DNA from: Wolfiporia cocos
Lineage: Eukaryota > Basidiomycota > Agaricomycetes > Polyporales > Phaeolaceae
DNA: 64,000 bases
Reading direction: 5' to 3'
NCBI GenBank assembly: GCA_029448655.1
Contig: JACCLO010000004.1
Location: 4,402,001-4,466,000 of the forward strand
Positions 1 to 11,397 of the stretch are shown one piece after another. Every line of letters starts with the position of its first letter. Within the stretch, counting starts at the first letter, position 1. Below the pieces are notes generated by a model, which saw only the letters and a program-made list of their open reading frames with translations, had not been told where the DNA came from and ran no database searches. The position numbers and the translations under genes are program-made.

Positions 1-706
1 ACACCACCCCTTCCTGGAGCGCTGATTCAGAACAAAGAACAAATCAACCAATAGTGGAAAGTGCGCTCACTGGGCCGACAATGTCCGCGACGTGACTGAC
101 ACTTGTTCCACTGGCAGCACCAAGGTAGAGCACCTTCTTTCCGGGCTCGATGTAGATTTTGTCCAATCCGCCAAGCACACCTGCGGCAAGCTTGCTGCGG
201 AACGGGTTCCAGACACGGTACTCGACCTTGGTGCCGTCGACCCCGCCATCGATAGATATCCGCTTCTCGCCATAGACGGCTTCGCCGGGTACGAGGTTTT
301 TGGTGACTAACATGCTGTCCTTGCCTTTCGCGATGAAGACACCAGGGTGACGGTGAGGCTCAAGGACGACGTTAGCACCTCCCCTTCCTCCGCCGCGCCC
401 GCCACGTCCACCCCTTGCACCACGTCCTCCGCCCCGTCCCCGGTCGCCGCCTCGTTTTGCAACGCCTCCTCGCGCAGCACCGCCTGCATCATTGTAGAGA
501 CTTCAGCGTTCGCTTGTCATGATACCGAAAATTCACACACCTCGTCCGCCACCCCTAAAGCCGCCTCTGGCACCGCCGCGAGCACCTCCTCGTCCACCAC
601 CACCTCGCCCACCACCAAAGCCACCACGACCTCCTGAAGCTCCTGTAGTCTGTCGTTGACAATCCCTGCTTCATAAAATGGAAGAAACATGCGCACCGAA
701 CGCCAT
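1..706 (-). CDS. Fibrillarin (snoRNP 2'-O-methyltransferase), 5' part; runs off the left edge
   Basis: Fibrillarin is the catalytic methyltransferase of box C/D snoRNPs in the nucleolus and modifies pre-rRNA. The first coding exon is only 10 bases (706-697, Met-Ala-Phe-Gly after joining). It is followed by a glycine/arginine-rich GAR domain of RGG repeats split by an intron near 555-490, then the family's [16 protein letters not shown] core, [11 protein letters not shown] and the SAM-binding segment [16 protein letters not shown] further intron (70-14, ending CTCCAG) is followed by Glu-Gly-Val-Val, the expected continuation after DIVGP, so the frame is intact up to position 1. The rest of the Rossmann domain lies outside the window. 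S. cerevisiae NOP1 and S. pombe fib1 are the named homologues. The tRNA gene lies just upstream on the same strand. Confidence 0.95.
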
Positions 707-863
707 TTTAACCTGCTAGACCGTGTGGTGGTACGTCCGGTAAGAGTGAATCTGCAGGTTAAGTTTTGCGTCGGCTCAGATTGGTTGATCGAAGGATTTC
801 CGGGAATAGAAAGCAATCGAGCAGTAGCAAACACGCACAATCATATATCAAGTAAAAGTTCAC

Positions 864-870
864 AAAAAAA
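864..870 (-). terminator. Pol III oligo-T terminator of tRNA-Ser
   Basis: On the minus strand a run of seven T residues begins two bases after the tRNA discriminator base, which is the standard RNA polymerase III stop signal. Confidence 0.8.
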
Positions 871-871
871 G

Positions 872-964
872 CGTCACCTGAGCGATTCGAACACTCGCGG
901 GCAAAGCCCAACCGCTTGTCATGCATATAGCAGGCGATCCCGTTAACCACTCCGGCAAAGTGAC
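872..964 (-). tRNA. tRNA-Ser (anticodon GCU) with an intron
   Basis: The minus strand folds as a class II tRNA. Acceptor arm GTCACTT (964-958) pairs with AGGTGAC (879-873), followed by discriminator G at 872. The T arm is GAGTG-TTCGAAT-CGCTC. A long variable arm, GGGC-TTT-GCCC, marks it as a serine-type tRNA. The anticodon stem ATCGC/GCGGT encloses CTGCTA...A with an 11-base insert (TATGCATGACA) right after position 37, the normal place for a nuclear tRNA intron; removing it gives the loop CTGCTAA and anticodon GCU. A run of seven T follows the 3' end at once and would serve as the RNA polymerase III terminator. Confidence 0.93.
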
Positions 965-1072
965 ACTGCCGTCTTCGGAGCACATACTAACTATATCCGT
1001 AGCATGATGCCTGATGCATATATGCATCGTCGCCCACGCCTATACATATACTGTCCTGATGGTTTCGCCGCC

Positions 1073-3990
1073 CTAGTCCGAGTCCTCCTCGTCAATGTCA
1101 ACAATCTCTCCTCTTATGCCCTCAATCCCATAGTACGGCACTCTATCGCGGATCCACCGCCCAAGCAACCAGTCTACCCGGCACAGTCCCGAACCAGTCG
1201 CGGATGCAAGCCACGGAGCACATGCAAGCCCATTTCCTTGATTCCAGACAACGCGCTGCACGCCTACTTCACGCGGCCATGCGCCTGTTCCAACAGGGAT
1301 GATCTTGTTGCTGCGAGAGGCTGTTGGACGATCGATCGACTCCTGAAGAGCTGGTCAATGGGGACTCGTAGGTGCGAGAGATAAAACACAACATGCCTTC
1401 GGCAAGAATCTCTCCAGCATCCTCCACTCTTTGTCTTTACGACTGTAGTCGAGCTGGTATATCTGATGCACAAAAAACGGCTGTGAATTGGCAATGAGCG
1501 AGAGCAGTTCGCGAGCGACTGACATGACTTACAACTGAGCCTCCTCGTCTCGTGGACTTCAGCGTGTTAGTCGTCAAACAGCTGCCGTCCGTGACACCGA
1601 TGGCAAGCTGTGCGTGGTAGTCGGATGCACTGAGACTCTTTCATGAAGTTCTTACGATTCAGCCAGGCATATGGTGGCGTTCTGCTGTCACCTACCCAGA
1701 CAGGTCCATCAGGCTCGAGGATTGCATGCCCTCTACCCAGCATACCCGGAGACAACGAATAGCTCTTGACAATGTTCTCATGATCAATTGTCACTGGTCC
1801 ACCGCAATACGTCGAGAAGCATAATGAATTCACAACATCTGAAATGCGTGTTTAGCAATCATGACAGTGTTGAATGACGTCATTGTGAACACACCCCTTG
1901 TACGGTTCATTACATTGCCCGTCAGCTCGCGTATATCAGTAAGGCATTCGACGCCATCGTAGCCGCCACTCGCGATGACCATCGGGTCATCGGCTGTGCG
2001 CTTCCCAGATGCGGATATCGTTGGAGTCCGTACCCATGCGATGGTACGGATGGCAGACTGGTGTATGTTGAAGTAGTGTGTCGGAATGAGATCTGAGGAT
2101 GATGAGTGAAGCGTTATAATGAATGCAGTATACAACTCACATATCGCATTTGCCGGGTTCCTCAACGCTTTCCCGACATTGTAAACGGCGATTGAGCCTG
2201 TGAGACTGTAGTTTATAACATGTTGAATATGCAGCAGACCTCTTCTGACCATTAGTGCATCCCACTGCCATGACATCGCTATTTGCCCAGTCAATGGCCC
2301 AACATAGCGTTTCCTCGAGTTCAAGTCGCAGTAGCGGTTCGGCCACTTGCACTATATGTAATTTAAGAAGGCAGAACTTAGTTCGGGGACTTGATCTTCA
2401 CATGATTGACGCACCGTAAATCGGTGAGGAACCATCTGAAGAGCCTGATAGACTTGCAGGATCCGGCACAGCATATAGAGACAGCGAACCATCAGCGAAC
2501 GTGCCAGCGAGAATCCCGAGTTTGCGAGGGGTCGTTTCCGTGTTTGTGTACTACATACAGTCAGCGTCTTTGATTTTTAAACAGGTCGAATCAAGGGCTG
2601 ACTCAACCTACCTGTGCAGGATCGTTCGATGGCAATGGGCACCACTTGAGCTCGTAGGCCGGACCACTGTCAATGCACAACACCATCTCACAACGCATCT
2701 CCCCTAGGTCATCCTCAGAGCGATCAGGCACGCCATCGACTTCCATGGCATCGTGACGCATCCCGAGAGACCATATCTGAATGCATGCGCGCGACGGTCT
2801 CTGTACACGCACTCCGATGGATGGTGAGTAGCTGCGCGATTGGAGGGGTCCAACGGCAAGAAATTGTCTCTGCGCGTAGTCTGAAGTACGAGGGTACTAA
2901 GCCGTCTATAGTGGATGTATGCGTGCGGATGTCGTAACGTACGAGAGCGATCACCTGGGTGGATCGGGCACCAGTCTATGCCCCAAACCGGGGCCCCAGC
3001 ATTGAATACATGGGACTTACTTTCAGGGATGAATTCCGCTGGTGCAAGGGATGTAGATTGATACGATGATCAGGTACACCAGTTATCCATACCTATCCGG
3101 CGCGACTCAAACATTGCCATCTCAATGCGGGTCTGAGAGCCGAAAGGACCAAATGAGCACGGAATAGGTGGCGCCCGTTTGAGTGGGGACTCTTCGGTGT
3201 CGTCCCAAGGCAGATAGGAGGAAGCTTCACTTCATTCTCGTCAAACAAACAGCATAATTGGTTATGCAACTCGATAGACGCACTCAGAGCTTAAAATCTC
3301 GCACTTTTGCACAGTTATTTCTCCATGCACCCTTGGCCTTCGATATCTTTCGTCTGCGGCTCCTTCGCCACCACTCGCGATTGACTCCTTGAACCATCCG
3401 CGGTCTTCCATGAGCTCCCAAAGCGGACCAGGTCCGACGTTGTACCCCCAAGATTTTCCAATTCTTTCGGTAGTAGCAGGATTGTAGGACCAACCATTTG
3501 TAGACGCGAGCGTCGCATGCTCAAAAGGTTTCGGACGATTTACAAGGCGTTCGACCTGGCCTACCCTGTCGAAGATTGGCACCGCTCTGTGGCGGTGGTG
3601 CAAGCTCGGTAATGCATACATCTGACGTGTAGACTGGTATGGTAAGCCAGAGACAAGTGAGACGCCCTTCTTTTTCTTCGTAACTGCGGAGGTCTTCTGT
3701 CCTGCACCCGGTGCTGAGACCACTTGGACAGAGCCTTCCCCGTCGGAGTTGGGTGCACGACGGACATCTTTGGAAGAGAGTGGCGCTTCTTCATTTACAG
3801 CGAGTTCATCTTCTAGTTCGTCTTCTTCCACTTCTTCGTTCCCCGCGGTTTCATCTGGTGCGAAGTCGCTACCGCTGTCATCGAACGCTACCTGGTTCGC
3901 ATTTGAGGGACCGGCTTCCCCGCCATCGTCGTAATGAAAGACCGTTGCATAGCTAGGTCGAGAGTTACGCGTCCTGAGCTGCCTAGGCAT
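1073..3990 (-). CDS. WD40-repeat TFIIIC subunit, Sfc6/TFC6 (GTF3C2)-like
   Basis: This looks like the WD40 subunit of TFIIIC, the factor that binds B boxes of tRNA genes and recruits RNA polymerase III. The first exon (from 3990) encodes a basic then acidic low-complexity N-terminus of about 150 residues, followed by NGWSYNPAT and an LWELMEDRGWFKE stretch. Later exons carry YLPWD (about 3200), VWGIDWCPIHP (about 2975), CIQIWSLG with PAYELKWCPLP (about 2790-2620), LCWAIDWANSDVMAVGCTNG...AVYNV (about 2310-2160), and AIRTIAWVR with VIASGGYDG (about 2060-1950). These are spaced like propeller blades of the family. The C-terminus is acidic (IDEEDSD) and stops at 1075-1073. At least seven introns are needed. 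The assignment rests on motif recall; exon limits are approximate. It is divergently arranged with the oxidoreductase at 4214, separated by about 220 bases. Confidence 0.75.
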
Positions 3991-4213
3991 CGTGACCGCG
4001 AAGGACGAGACGAGGTAAAGGCATGAGACGCGATCGAGAAACGACTACACTTGCTAAATACGCGCTATCAATCCGCGACGCGACCACGCGACTTGACCAA
4101 ATACCAAATGGATCTTCCAATGCACCGATATTCTTGCGAAGCGCCATCGCCATCCCAGCGAATACTACGGTGGTCTAGCTGGACGTGCTGCTGCTTCAAA
4201 ACCCTCTGGGACA

Positions 4214-5930
4214 ATGTCGAGCTCACAAATGCCGGCGGTGACTAAGGCAATCGTGATACGCAAGTCTCAGCGCAAGCCCGTGTATCACGACACCGTTCTA
4301 GAGGAGAGACCTCTCCCGGCCCTGCAGAAGGGCCAAGTCCTCGTCAAGGTGGCCGCGGCGGGCTTTAACCATAGAGATGTGCGCTATCATTGCGTCACCT
4401 ACTGGCTATCACCCCTAACAGTGGAATGTGAAGGTGTGGATACGGCAGGGCCAGTATCCCAATATCAGATTTGGTGCTATCATGGGCTCAGACGCGGCAG
4501 GTAGGTCGCCTGCCAATGTAGTTATGTATACGCTCATGAGGAGCAAGGAACTGTGATTGCTGCGGCCGATAGCAATGACCCCCTGCTGAACAAACGCGTA
4601 TTCCTCGTCCCTATGCGCGGCTGGGAGCAACATCCTGACGCGCCCGAGTCTTCGTAAGTCATTCAAACCTTGCCTGTCTCACGTACTATCAAGACACCCT
4701 CTACGTTCGTCGCGAGTTCTTACAGCGCTATGCATCGCCAGCCCTTGGCTGAGCGACACTATTCTATAAAGTTGGAGTATTTTATTCCTAGAATCTGAGA
4801 CTATCCGAAGCTCTACAGCAGCTGAGGAAGGATATTCCAAAGTTCATGTCCGTGATATGCATAAATTGTAGAAGCCGCCCGAAATGGCCCCGCGTCTTCT
4901 ACTGGAGATCTGTTGAATGACGTCGTGCTCTACACAGCGACTTCACAATAATGGGCGGGAGCGGCCCAATCCCTATCGGTGCGTTCGCACAACACATCGT
5001 CGTCGAGAGGGATCAAGTCATCCCTACCCCAAGCCACCTGAGCGACGAGCATATAGCCGCGTGGCCTGTTGGCGGTGTGACAGCCTGGAGGTAATCTCTA
5101 CAACAATACACACTAGTCGCTCATGCTCATACACCGACAGAGCAGCAATTGTGAACGCACGCGTGCAGAAAGGTGACAACGTCCTCGTCACTGGCATCGG
5201 CGGCGGCGTCGCGCTGCTTGCAATGCAGTTCTGCCTCGCACGAGGCGCGAACGTATATGTCACCAGTGGCTCGGAGGAGAAGATACGCAAGGCGGTCGCT
5301 CTCGGGGCGAAGGCGGGCGTGAGCTACAAGGCTGGTGCGTCCGCTTAGCCGAATCCTACTGACCCTGTGTATTCAGTGCGTATACAACAGATAACTGGCC
5401 TGCCCAGCTCGCGAAGATCTTGCAGAACAACAGCAGATCATCAGCGCCTAACGCAGCCCTCCTTAGTGCCATTATTGACTCAGGCGGAGGTGACCTCACG
5501 GTGAAAGTGAACAAGATTCTCAAGCCAGGAGGCCGGGTGGTCGTCTACGGAATGTTAGTGCGATCCATGATACGTAACAACGCAGACAACAGCTAATCCG
5601 CCACCATGCAGGACCGCTTACCCCACGATGTCCTTTACTATGCGTGAAGTACTCAAGAACCAGCAACTCATCGGTGAGTGCTCTCATTTCACCGACCTGC
5701 AGCACGCTCTGACGTAGCAGCAAGGCTCCACTATGGGTTCGCACCAGGACCTCATCGACGCGACTAACTTCATCGCCGAGCATCGGATCGTCCCCGTTGT
5801 CTCGCACATTATCGACGGGCTCGAGGCCGCGGAGGAAGGATTCGAGCTGATTAAGAAGGGCGAACAGTTCGGCAAGGTTGTTATACGCATTGGCACCGGC
5901 AGAGTTACGGGCGAGCGCGCAAAGCTATGA
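4214..5930 (+). CDS. MDR-family (zinc-type) alcohol dehydrogenase / quinone oxidoreductase
   Basis: A medium-chain NAD(P)H-dependent oxidoreductase. The N-terminal GroES-like part has GQVLVKVAAAGFNHRDV, then across an intron VWIRQGQYP and FGAIMGSDAAG, then across another GTVIAAADSNDPLLNKRV. The nucleotide-binding half has VLVTGIGGGVALLAMQF (glycine-rich loop), VTSGSEEKI, GGRVVVYGM and the C-terminal GFELIKKGEQFGKVVIRI. Exons join in frame at about 4378/4429, 4500/4551, 4654/4850, 5094/5140, 5334/5377 and further 3' sites, so the gene looks intact. The catalytic zinc ligands typical of alcohol dehydrogenases are not obvious, which favours a zinc-free oxidoreductase; the substrate cannot be told. 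Confidence 0.85.
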
Positions 5931-6047
5931 GTTATATGCCCAGGTCAAGCGTATGCGATGATATGTTATTTAGATGTGGCTGGAATCGTGGCATTTTGTA
6001 CGTATATCGGATTACCATATGAGTCTCCTATAGGAATGATCAAAATG

Positions 6048-8166
6048 CTATAGGATTCCTCCAAACTTGTCGAGCAGCGCAGAGACCTTCCTAAATACGC
6101 TGCTCGAGAGACTTTCGAACAATGTATAGTCACGGCCCTTCGCCCAGTCGATCTGCAACGTTCCACCTCCGTAGTCACTCTCCAGTTCCATACACCTGAC
6201 ACGACATACTATCTTCATGTCGCGTTCACATGGACCGACAGCGTCTGTTTGCATCTCCGTTTGTTTCTTCCTCCTGGCAGACCTGGACCAGGTATCGCGC
6301 GGAGCTGATACTAGCACGTCCCCCCCCTTTCCTGGAGCGGAATCCATAGCCATAGACAGCGAAGCATCCTGTACTGTGACCCCGTCAATTCCCATGAGGA
6401 CTTTCAGAACGGAGTCAGTGAGTCGCGAGAGGGGGATTTGAGGGTACGCTTTATGGCGAGTATTGCGCGGAGGCATGATACTCTGCAAAGCGGGACTATG
6501 TGTACGAGCGAGAGACTGGTAACATCATCAACAGTTACAATCATCTGCACGGATGAAAATGCACGCACGTCGGGCAGCCGCACGTCGCCGAACGACCACG
6601 CCACGGCCCATCTCCTCGTCTGCCCCTGCACGAACTCGGTACAGGCGTAATTATCGATCTGTCAAGACATGTAACTTGGAGGACTCGGACGTGCATCCTG
6701 CCGGGATTGCTTACCCTGCTTTCGCGTAGCAGTGTGACGACTTCCGACAGCGAAGACATCTTGCCGAGCATGGAGGTGTACCACCTATTCAGCGCGCTTC
6801 TGCATCACTGAGACATCCGGAGAGTGTGAGGAGATCACACCTGCACCGTGTGCGTGCCTCGAGGCTCTCGCGCACTATCCTGCACACAAACGCGGACTCC
6901 CCTCCTGGCGTTATCATCTCGACGTCTGCACCCGTGCATACCTACTTATTCGTGAGTTCGCAAAACTCAAGCGGTACAGCAACAGACAAACAATGCGGGA
7001 AAAAAATTCGCATCGAGTGCGAGATGTAGAATTAGCGGCGCATGACTACTTCCGCGACATCTCGGCTACCGTATGTCTGTGTAAGCAGAAAATACGGGAG
7101 GAACAAGGATGTCGTCTCGAATGATTTGTGAATTCAGAAGATACGACATGACGTACAGCGGTTGGCTCAAACTCCTTTGCCTCTGCGGATCGGAGGATTT
7201 CTTCTCGGCTGCTATAGAACGGTGGATTGCACATCGTGAAACTGAACGAATCAACGCCTCTACGAATTTATGAAACAGTGCTTCCTACGACGTTCGCAGC
7301 TGATCTTACTGAGGAAGGAGCGTGTCGTCTTGCAGGACACGCAGAAGGATGGGTCCAGTAGGGTCTGACTTGACAACCGAAATGCGGCTGTCCAACAGAT
7401 TCATCTGTACGTTGCGACGTGCAAAATCCAGCGACTTTTCGTCGACGTCTGAGGATGCGTTAATTAGCTCAGACATCGGTCTTGAGCACGACGCCCACCG
7501 GTCGCGATAAAAGCCCAGCGTTGGTCACTTTGGCAGCCCAAAAGAGGGTATATAGCAGAGGACCCAGTACCTCTGCACCGACATGATGAAATGTAACCTC
7601 ATATAACGAAAATAGTACGTACATGTCAATTCCGAGCAGATTTTGGGCTTCACTGTCGGAAGTTATGAGAGCGGTGGCGGAAAGGATGTCCTGAAGCCAT
7701 AAAATATAATTTAGCCTGTGACGAACAGAGCTTCAGAAAACTCCGCAACGCAGATACGTGTTGTGATGGGATACCTATTAGGTACCTTCAAGTCCATCCA
7801 TCAACGACGACGTCGCTTTTGCATTTATGGAAACACGCACTGGCGGGCACAGTCGGTCATCTGGGACAGCAATAGTAAGATTGAAGTCTCGATGCAGAAG
7901 CGCCTCCGTCAGACGTCTATCCTGAATTTCGATGTAAGCATAGAGGTCGCACGGTTATCAGATGTTAGAGGCAAGGCTGACCTCTGGGAGAGTTCGTTCT
8001 TGAAGTCAACGGTGAAGATATTATTCGCGAGTCGAATAAGCCTGTGCCAAGTTACACAAACCTGAAGGCTATAATAGTAGCTCACGTACTGCGTTTTGAG
8101 GGCGGGATAGACATCCGCAAGAGACGCAAAGTCAGGTGGGCTGATGTACGGATTGCGTGGATGCAT
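6048..8166 (-). CDS. METTL16-type RNA N6-adenosine methyltransferase
   Basis: METTL16-family enzymes (S. pombe mtl16) methylate adenosine in the U6 snRNA ACAGA box using SAM. Reading the minus strand from 8166 gives [17 protein letters not shown], then [40 protein letters not shown], the SAM loop [13 protein letters not shown] (about 7575-7535), an acidic-plus-Phe motif [13 protein letters not shown], and the catalytic NPPF motif within [14 protein letters not shown] (7228-7217). After these come [29 protein letters not shown] and the family's [17 protein letters not shown]. Each piece needs short introns between; the longest open segments are at both ends. The C-terminal exon (6488-6048) is less conserved. 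Upstream it is divergent from the glutamyl-tRNA synthetase gene with 272 bases between start codons. Confidence 0.88.
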
Positions 8167-8438
8167 GGAATACTACAGGGTTGTACAGAATTATGTCAGC
8201 TAGAGGCGGTAGAAGGAAGTTGGATGGCAAGGCGGGAAGATGGTTCAAATGCGCTTTGTAATCATATGAGTGCCGCAGGGGCGCGCTTGGCGCTTGTGGC
8301 ACTAGGAAGTAATCGAGATCTGCGATCTATTCCGATCAGTATTTTGGTCTGACTCTACTCGAGCGAGTTGTACAAATCTGGTTTACCTCTTTTCTGGCAC
8401 GTCTGGTTTACAGAGGATATTCCAGCAGAGCCACTGCG

Positions 8439-11285
8439 ATGCCTGGCGTGCTTACACTCCCCGTCTCGCCATTCCCATTCGCGGCTGCCGCGATCGCGAC
8501 GTACACCGGAAAGGCCGAACTCTCCTTCGATCAAAGCGCGTCGACCCCATCGCTGGAGCTGAACGGAGCCACCGTCTCTGGCGAGGAAGAGATCGTGCGT
8601 GCGCTCGCGTTGGAGGGTGGATTGTTGCGTGACAGCGCGAAGGTGCGCGTACCCAACCGCAATTGCATTGATCTCAATACCGACGAACCTAGTAGACGCA
8701 AGCATTCTTTGCGCTTGCGAAGACTCTACAAACTGTCACTTCGTTCCATGAGATTGTTATTGCGCTGGACGCGCTTGATGACCACCTTGCCTTCCGCGCT
8801 TTTTTGGTCGACCATAATATATCCGCAGCCGACTGGAGTGTTTGGGGCGCTCTGAAAGGTTCTTGGCCTCATTGGATGTTGGTGCGACATAGTGACCTCC
8901 TCTGACATAGGTAACGTCAAAATTGTTGGTCTGCTCAAGAACAACAAACATCCTCATTTGCAACGCTGGCTTTCGCACCTCGAGTCATTCAAGTGTACTC
9001 AACTCGTATTCACCAGCCTTGCCGGTACGTCTGTTCCTCCACACACACAAATTCCTTGACTCGCATCACGCTGCAGAGGCAAAGTCGAACAAGGCTCGCT
9101 CTAACAAGACCGCCGCCTCCTTCGCTCTCGGTCTTCAGAACGCGAAGCAGGGCGAGGTCGTGACGCGCTTCCCGCCCGAGCCCAGTGGCTACCTGCACAT
9201 CGGCCATGCCAAGGCCGCGATGCTGAACCAGTACTTCGCGCAAATGTACAACGGCAAGCTCCTCATTCGGTTCGACGACACGAACCCCACCAAGGAGCGG
9301 GTAAGGCGCCGGCCATGCTGCCGGTTTGAATCTGCGACTGAAATATATGCAGACTGAGTTCGAGGAGACGATCCTGGAGGATCTCGCGCTGCTTGACATC
9401 CACGGCGACGTCGTCTCGCACACGTCTGATTACTTCGACAAGCTGTTCGAGCTCGCGATTAAGCTGATCGAGGAGGGAAAGGCGTACGCCGATGACACAG
9501 AGCAGGCGCAGGTTCGTTTCCCCTTTCTCCTCCAGGACATCTTCCCAGAATTCATCTGAGTCTTATACAGATGCGCGAGGAGCGCGGCAAGGGCATCGCC
9601 TCGAAGCATCGGGACGACAGCGTCGAGGACAACCTCAAACACTTCGCCGAGATGAAGGCGGGGACAGAGGAGGGCGTGCGCTGGTGCATCCGCGCAAAGA
9701 TGAGCGTCGACAATCCGAACAAGGCTCTCCGCGACCCCGTCATCTACCGCTGCAATCTTCTCCCACATCACCGCACTGGGTGAGCTGCTGCGCTGTTAGC
9801 GGTGGCATCAGGCAGAGCTGACAGCACACACGTGACAGGGACAAATGGAAGATCTACCCGACGTACGACTTTGCGTGCCCTGTCGTCGACTCGCTCGAAG
9901 GCGTCACCCACGCGCTGCGTACGAACGAGTACCGCGACCGCAACCCGCAGTACCAGTGGATGATCGAGGCGCTCAGCCTGCGTTCCGTGCATATATGGGA
10001 CTTCAGGTACGCGAATACGACCCTCTTCTTTTTGAGGTCTTGCTAAATAGAGATCCTGGGCCGCGCAGCCGATTGAACTTCATTTACACGCTCCTCTCGA
10101 AGCGCAAATTGCACTGGTTCGTCGACTCGGGTCTCGTGCGCGGCTGGGACGATCCGCGCTTCCCCACCGTACGGGGTATGCCTTCTCCCATCCACTCTGC
10201 ATTTTACATGCTCAGTGCTCCATGCCGCCAGGTATCCGTCGGCGCGGACTCACCGTCGAGGCCCTGCGCCAGTTCATGCTCGCGCAAGGCCCATCGCAGG
10301 CGATCGTCTCGCTCGAGTGGGACTCGCTCTGGACGCTGAACAAGAAGGTCATCGACCCTGTCGCGCCGCGCTTCTGGGCGCTCAACAAGACCGGGCTGTA
10401 TGTCTCTCTGTTCTATTGTGGACCCCGCCTCTGACTTACATCGTCGACATGTAGCGTTAAAGTGTCTATCACGGGTGGCCCTGCTGAGCCGGAAGCGAAG
10501 ACACTGCCGCGGCACAAGAAGAACCCTGAGGTGGGCGAGAAGCAGACGGTGTTCGCGTCGCAGATCTACCTCGAGCAGGAGGATGCGTTGTCGTTCGACG
10601 ACCAAGAGGAGGTCAGCGCGCAGTGCAGATATTGGAGACCCATCCGCTCATGCCAGTGCCACAGGTCACTCTCATGGACTGGGGCAACGCGATCGTGCGC
10701 TCCAAGACGACGGGTGCGGACGGGCTTATCACGGACATCGCGATGGAACTCAACCTCGCGGGCGACTTCCGCAAAACGAAGAAGAAGATCACCTGGCTCG
10801 CGCAGCCCGCGGGCCCGCATGCGCTCGTGGATGTCACGCTGCTCGACCACGACTACCTGATCACGAAGAAGAAGCTCGAGGAGAACGACGACGTGAAAGA
10901 CTTTGTTACCCCCGTGTCCGAGTTCCGCGAAGACGCGCTCGCAGACGGGAATGTCCTCTCGCTCAAGAAGGGCGACATCATACAGTTCGAGCGCAAGGGT
11001 TATTACATCTTTGACGGGGTCAACGAGGGCCACCGTGAGTTCATCCACATCCCTGATGGGCGAGCGGCGAGTTTGGCGAGCAAGGCGGCTCCGGCTGCTG
11101 CGTCTACGCCGAAAGAGGGCAAGCCCACGGGAGGAGCGGCAGCAGGAGAGGCACTGACATCGAAGTCTTTTGACATCCCTGTCGACACAAAGATGTACAC
11201 GGTTACGCCGGTATATGGGAGCGCAGAGCCGATTACACCCGCCGACACAAAAATGTACAAGGTAAAGAATGTGTATGACCCGTAG
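8439..11285 (+). CDS. Cytosolic glutamyl-tRNA synthetase
   Basis: Charges tRNA-Glu with glutamate in the cytosol (yeast GUS1 family). The N-terminal exons (8439-8642, 8696-8868 and on to about 9024) encode a GST-like domain. The class I catalytic core follows: [17 protein letters not shown] contains the HIGH signature (about 9170-9225), then [39 protein letters not shown], and LLSKRKL, the KMSKS-equivalent (about 10090-10110), and [10 protein letters not shown]. The anticodon-binding beta-barrels contain [28 protein letters not shown] and [11 protein letters not shown]. The C-terminus carries a tandem of two similar DTKMY-containing tails and stops at 11283-11285. Introns near 9300, 9511, 9780, 10006, 10177, 10398 and 10611 join in frame. 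[14 protein letters not shown] and the HIGH context fit GluRS better than GlnRS. A decayed copy of its 3' third is at 14159-14745. Confidence 0.95.
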
Positions 11286-11397
11286 GTATTAGTCTTTGCA
11301 GAGCAATGCCGTGCGTAGGGTCACCAGCGTAGACCAGATGTTGTACAGTATAAAGTCTCCGGGTACGATGAATGGAGAATACTAGTCCCATTTCACT

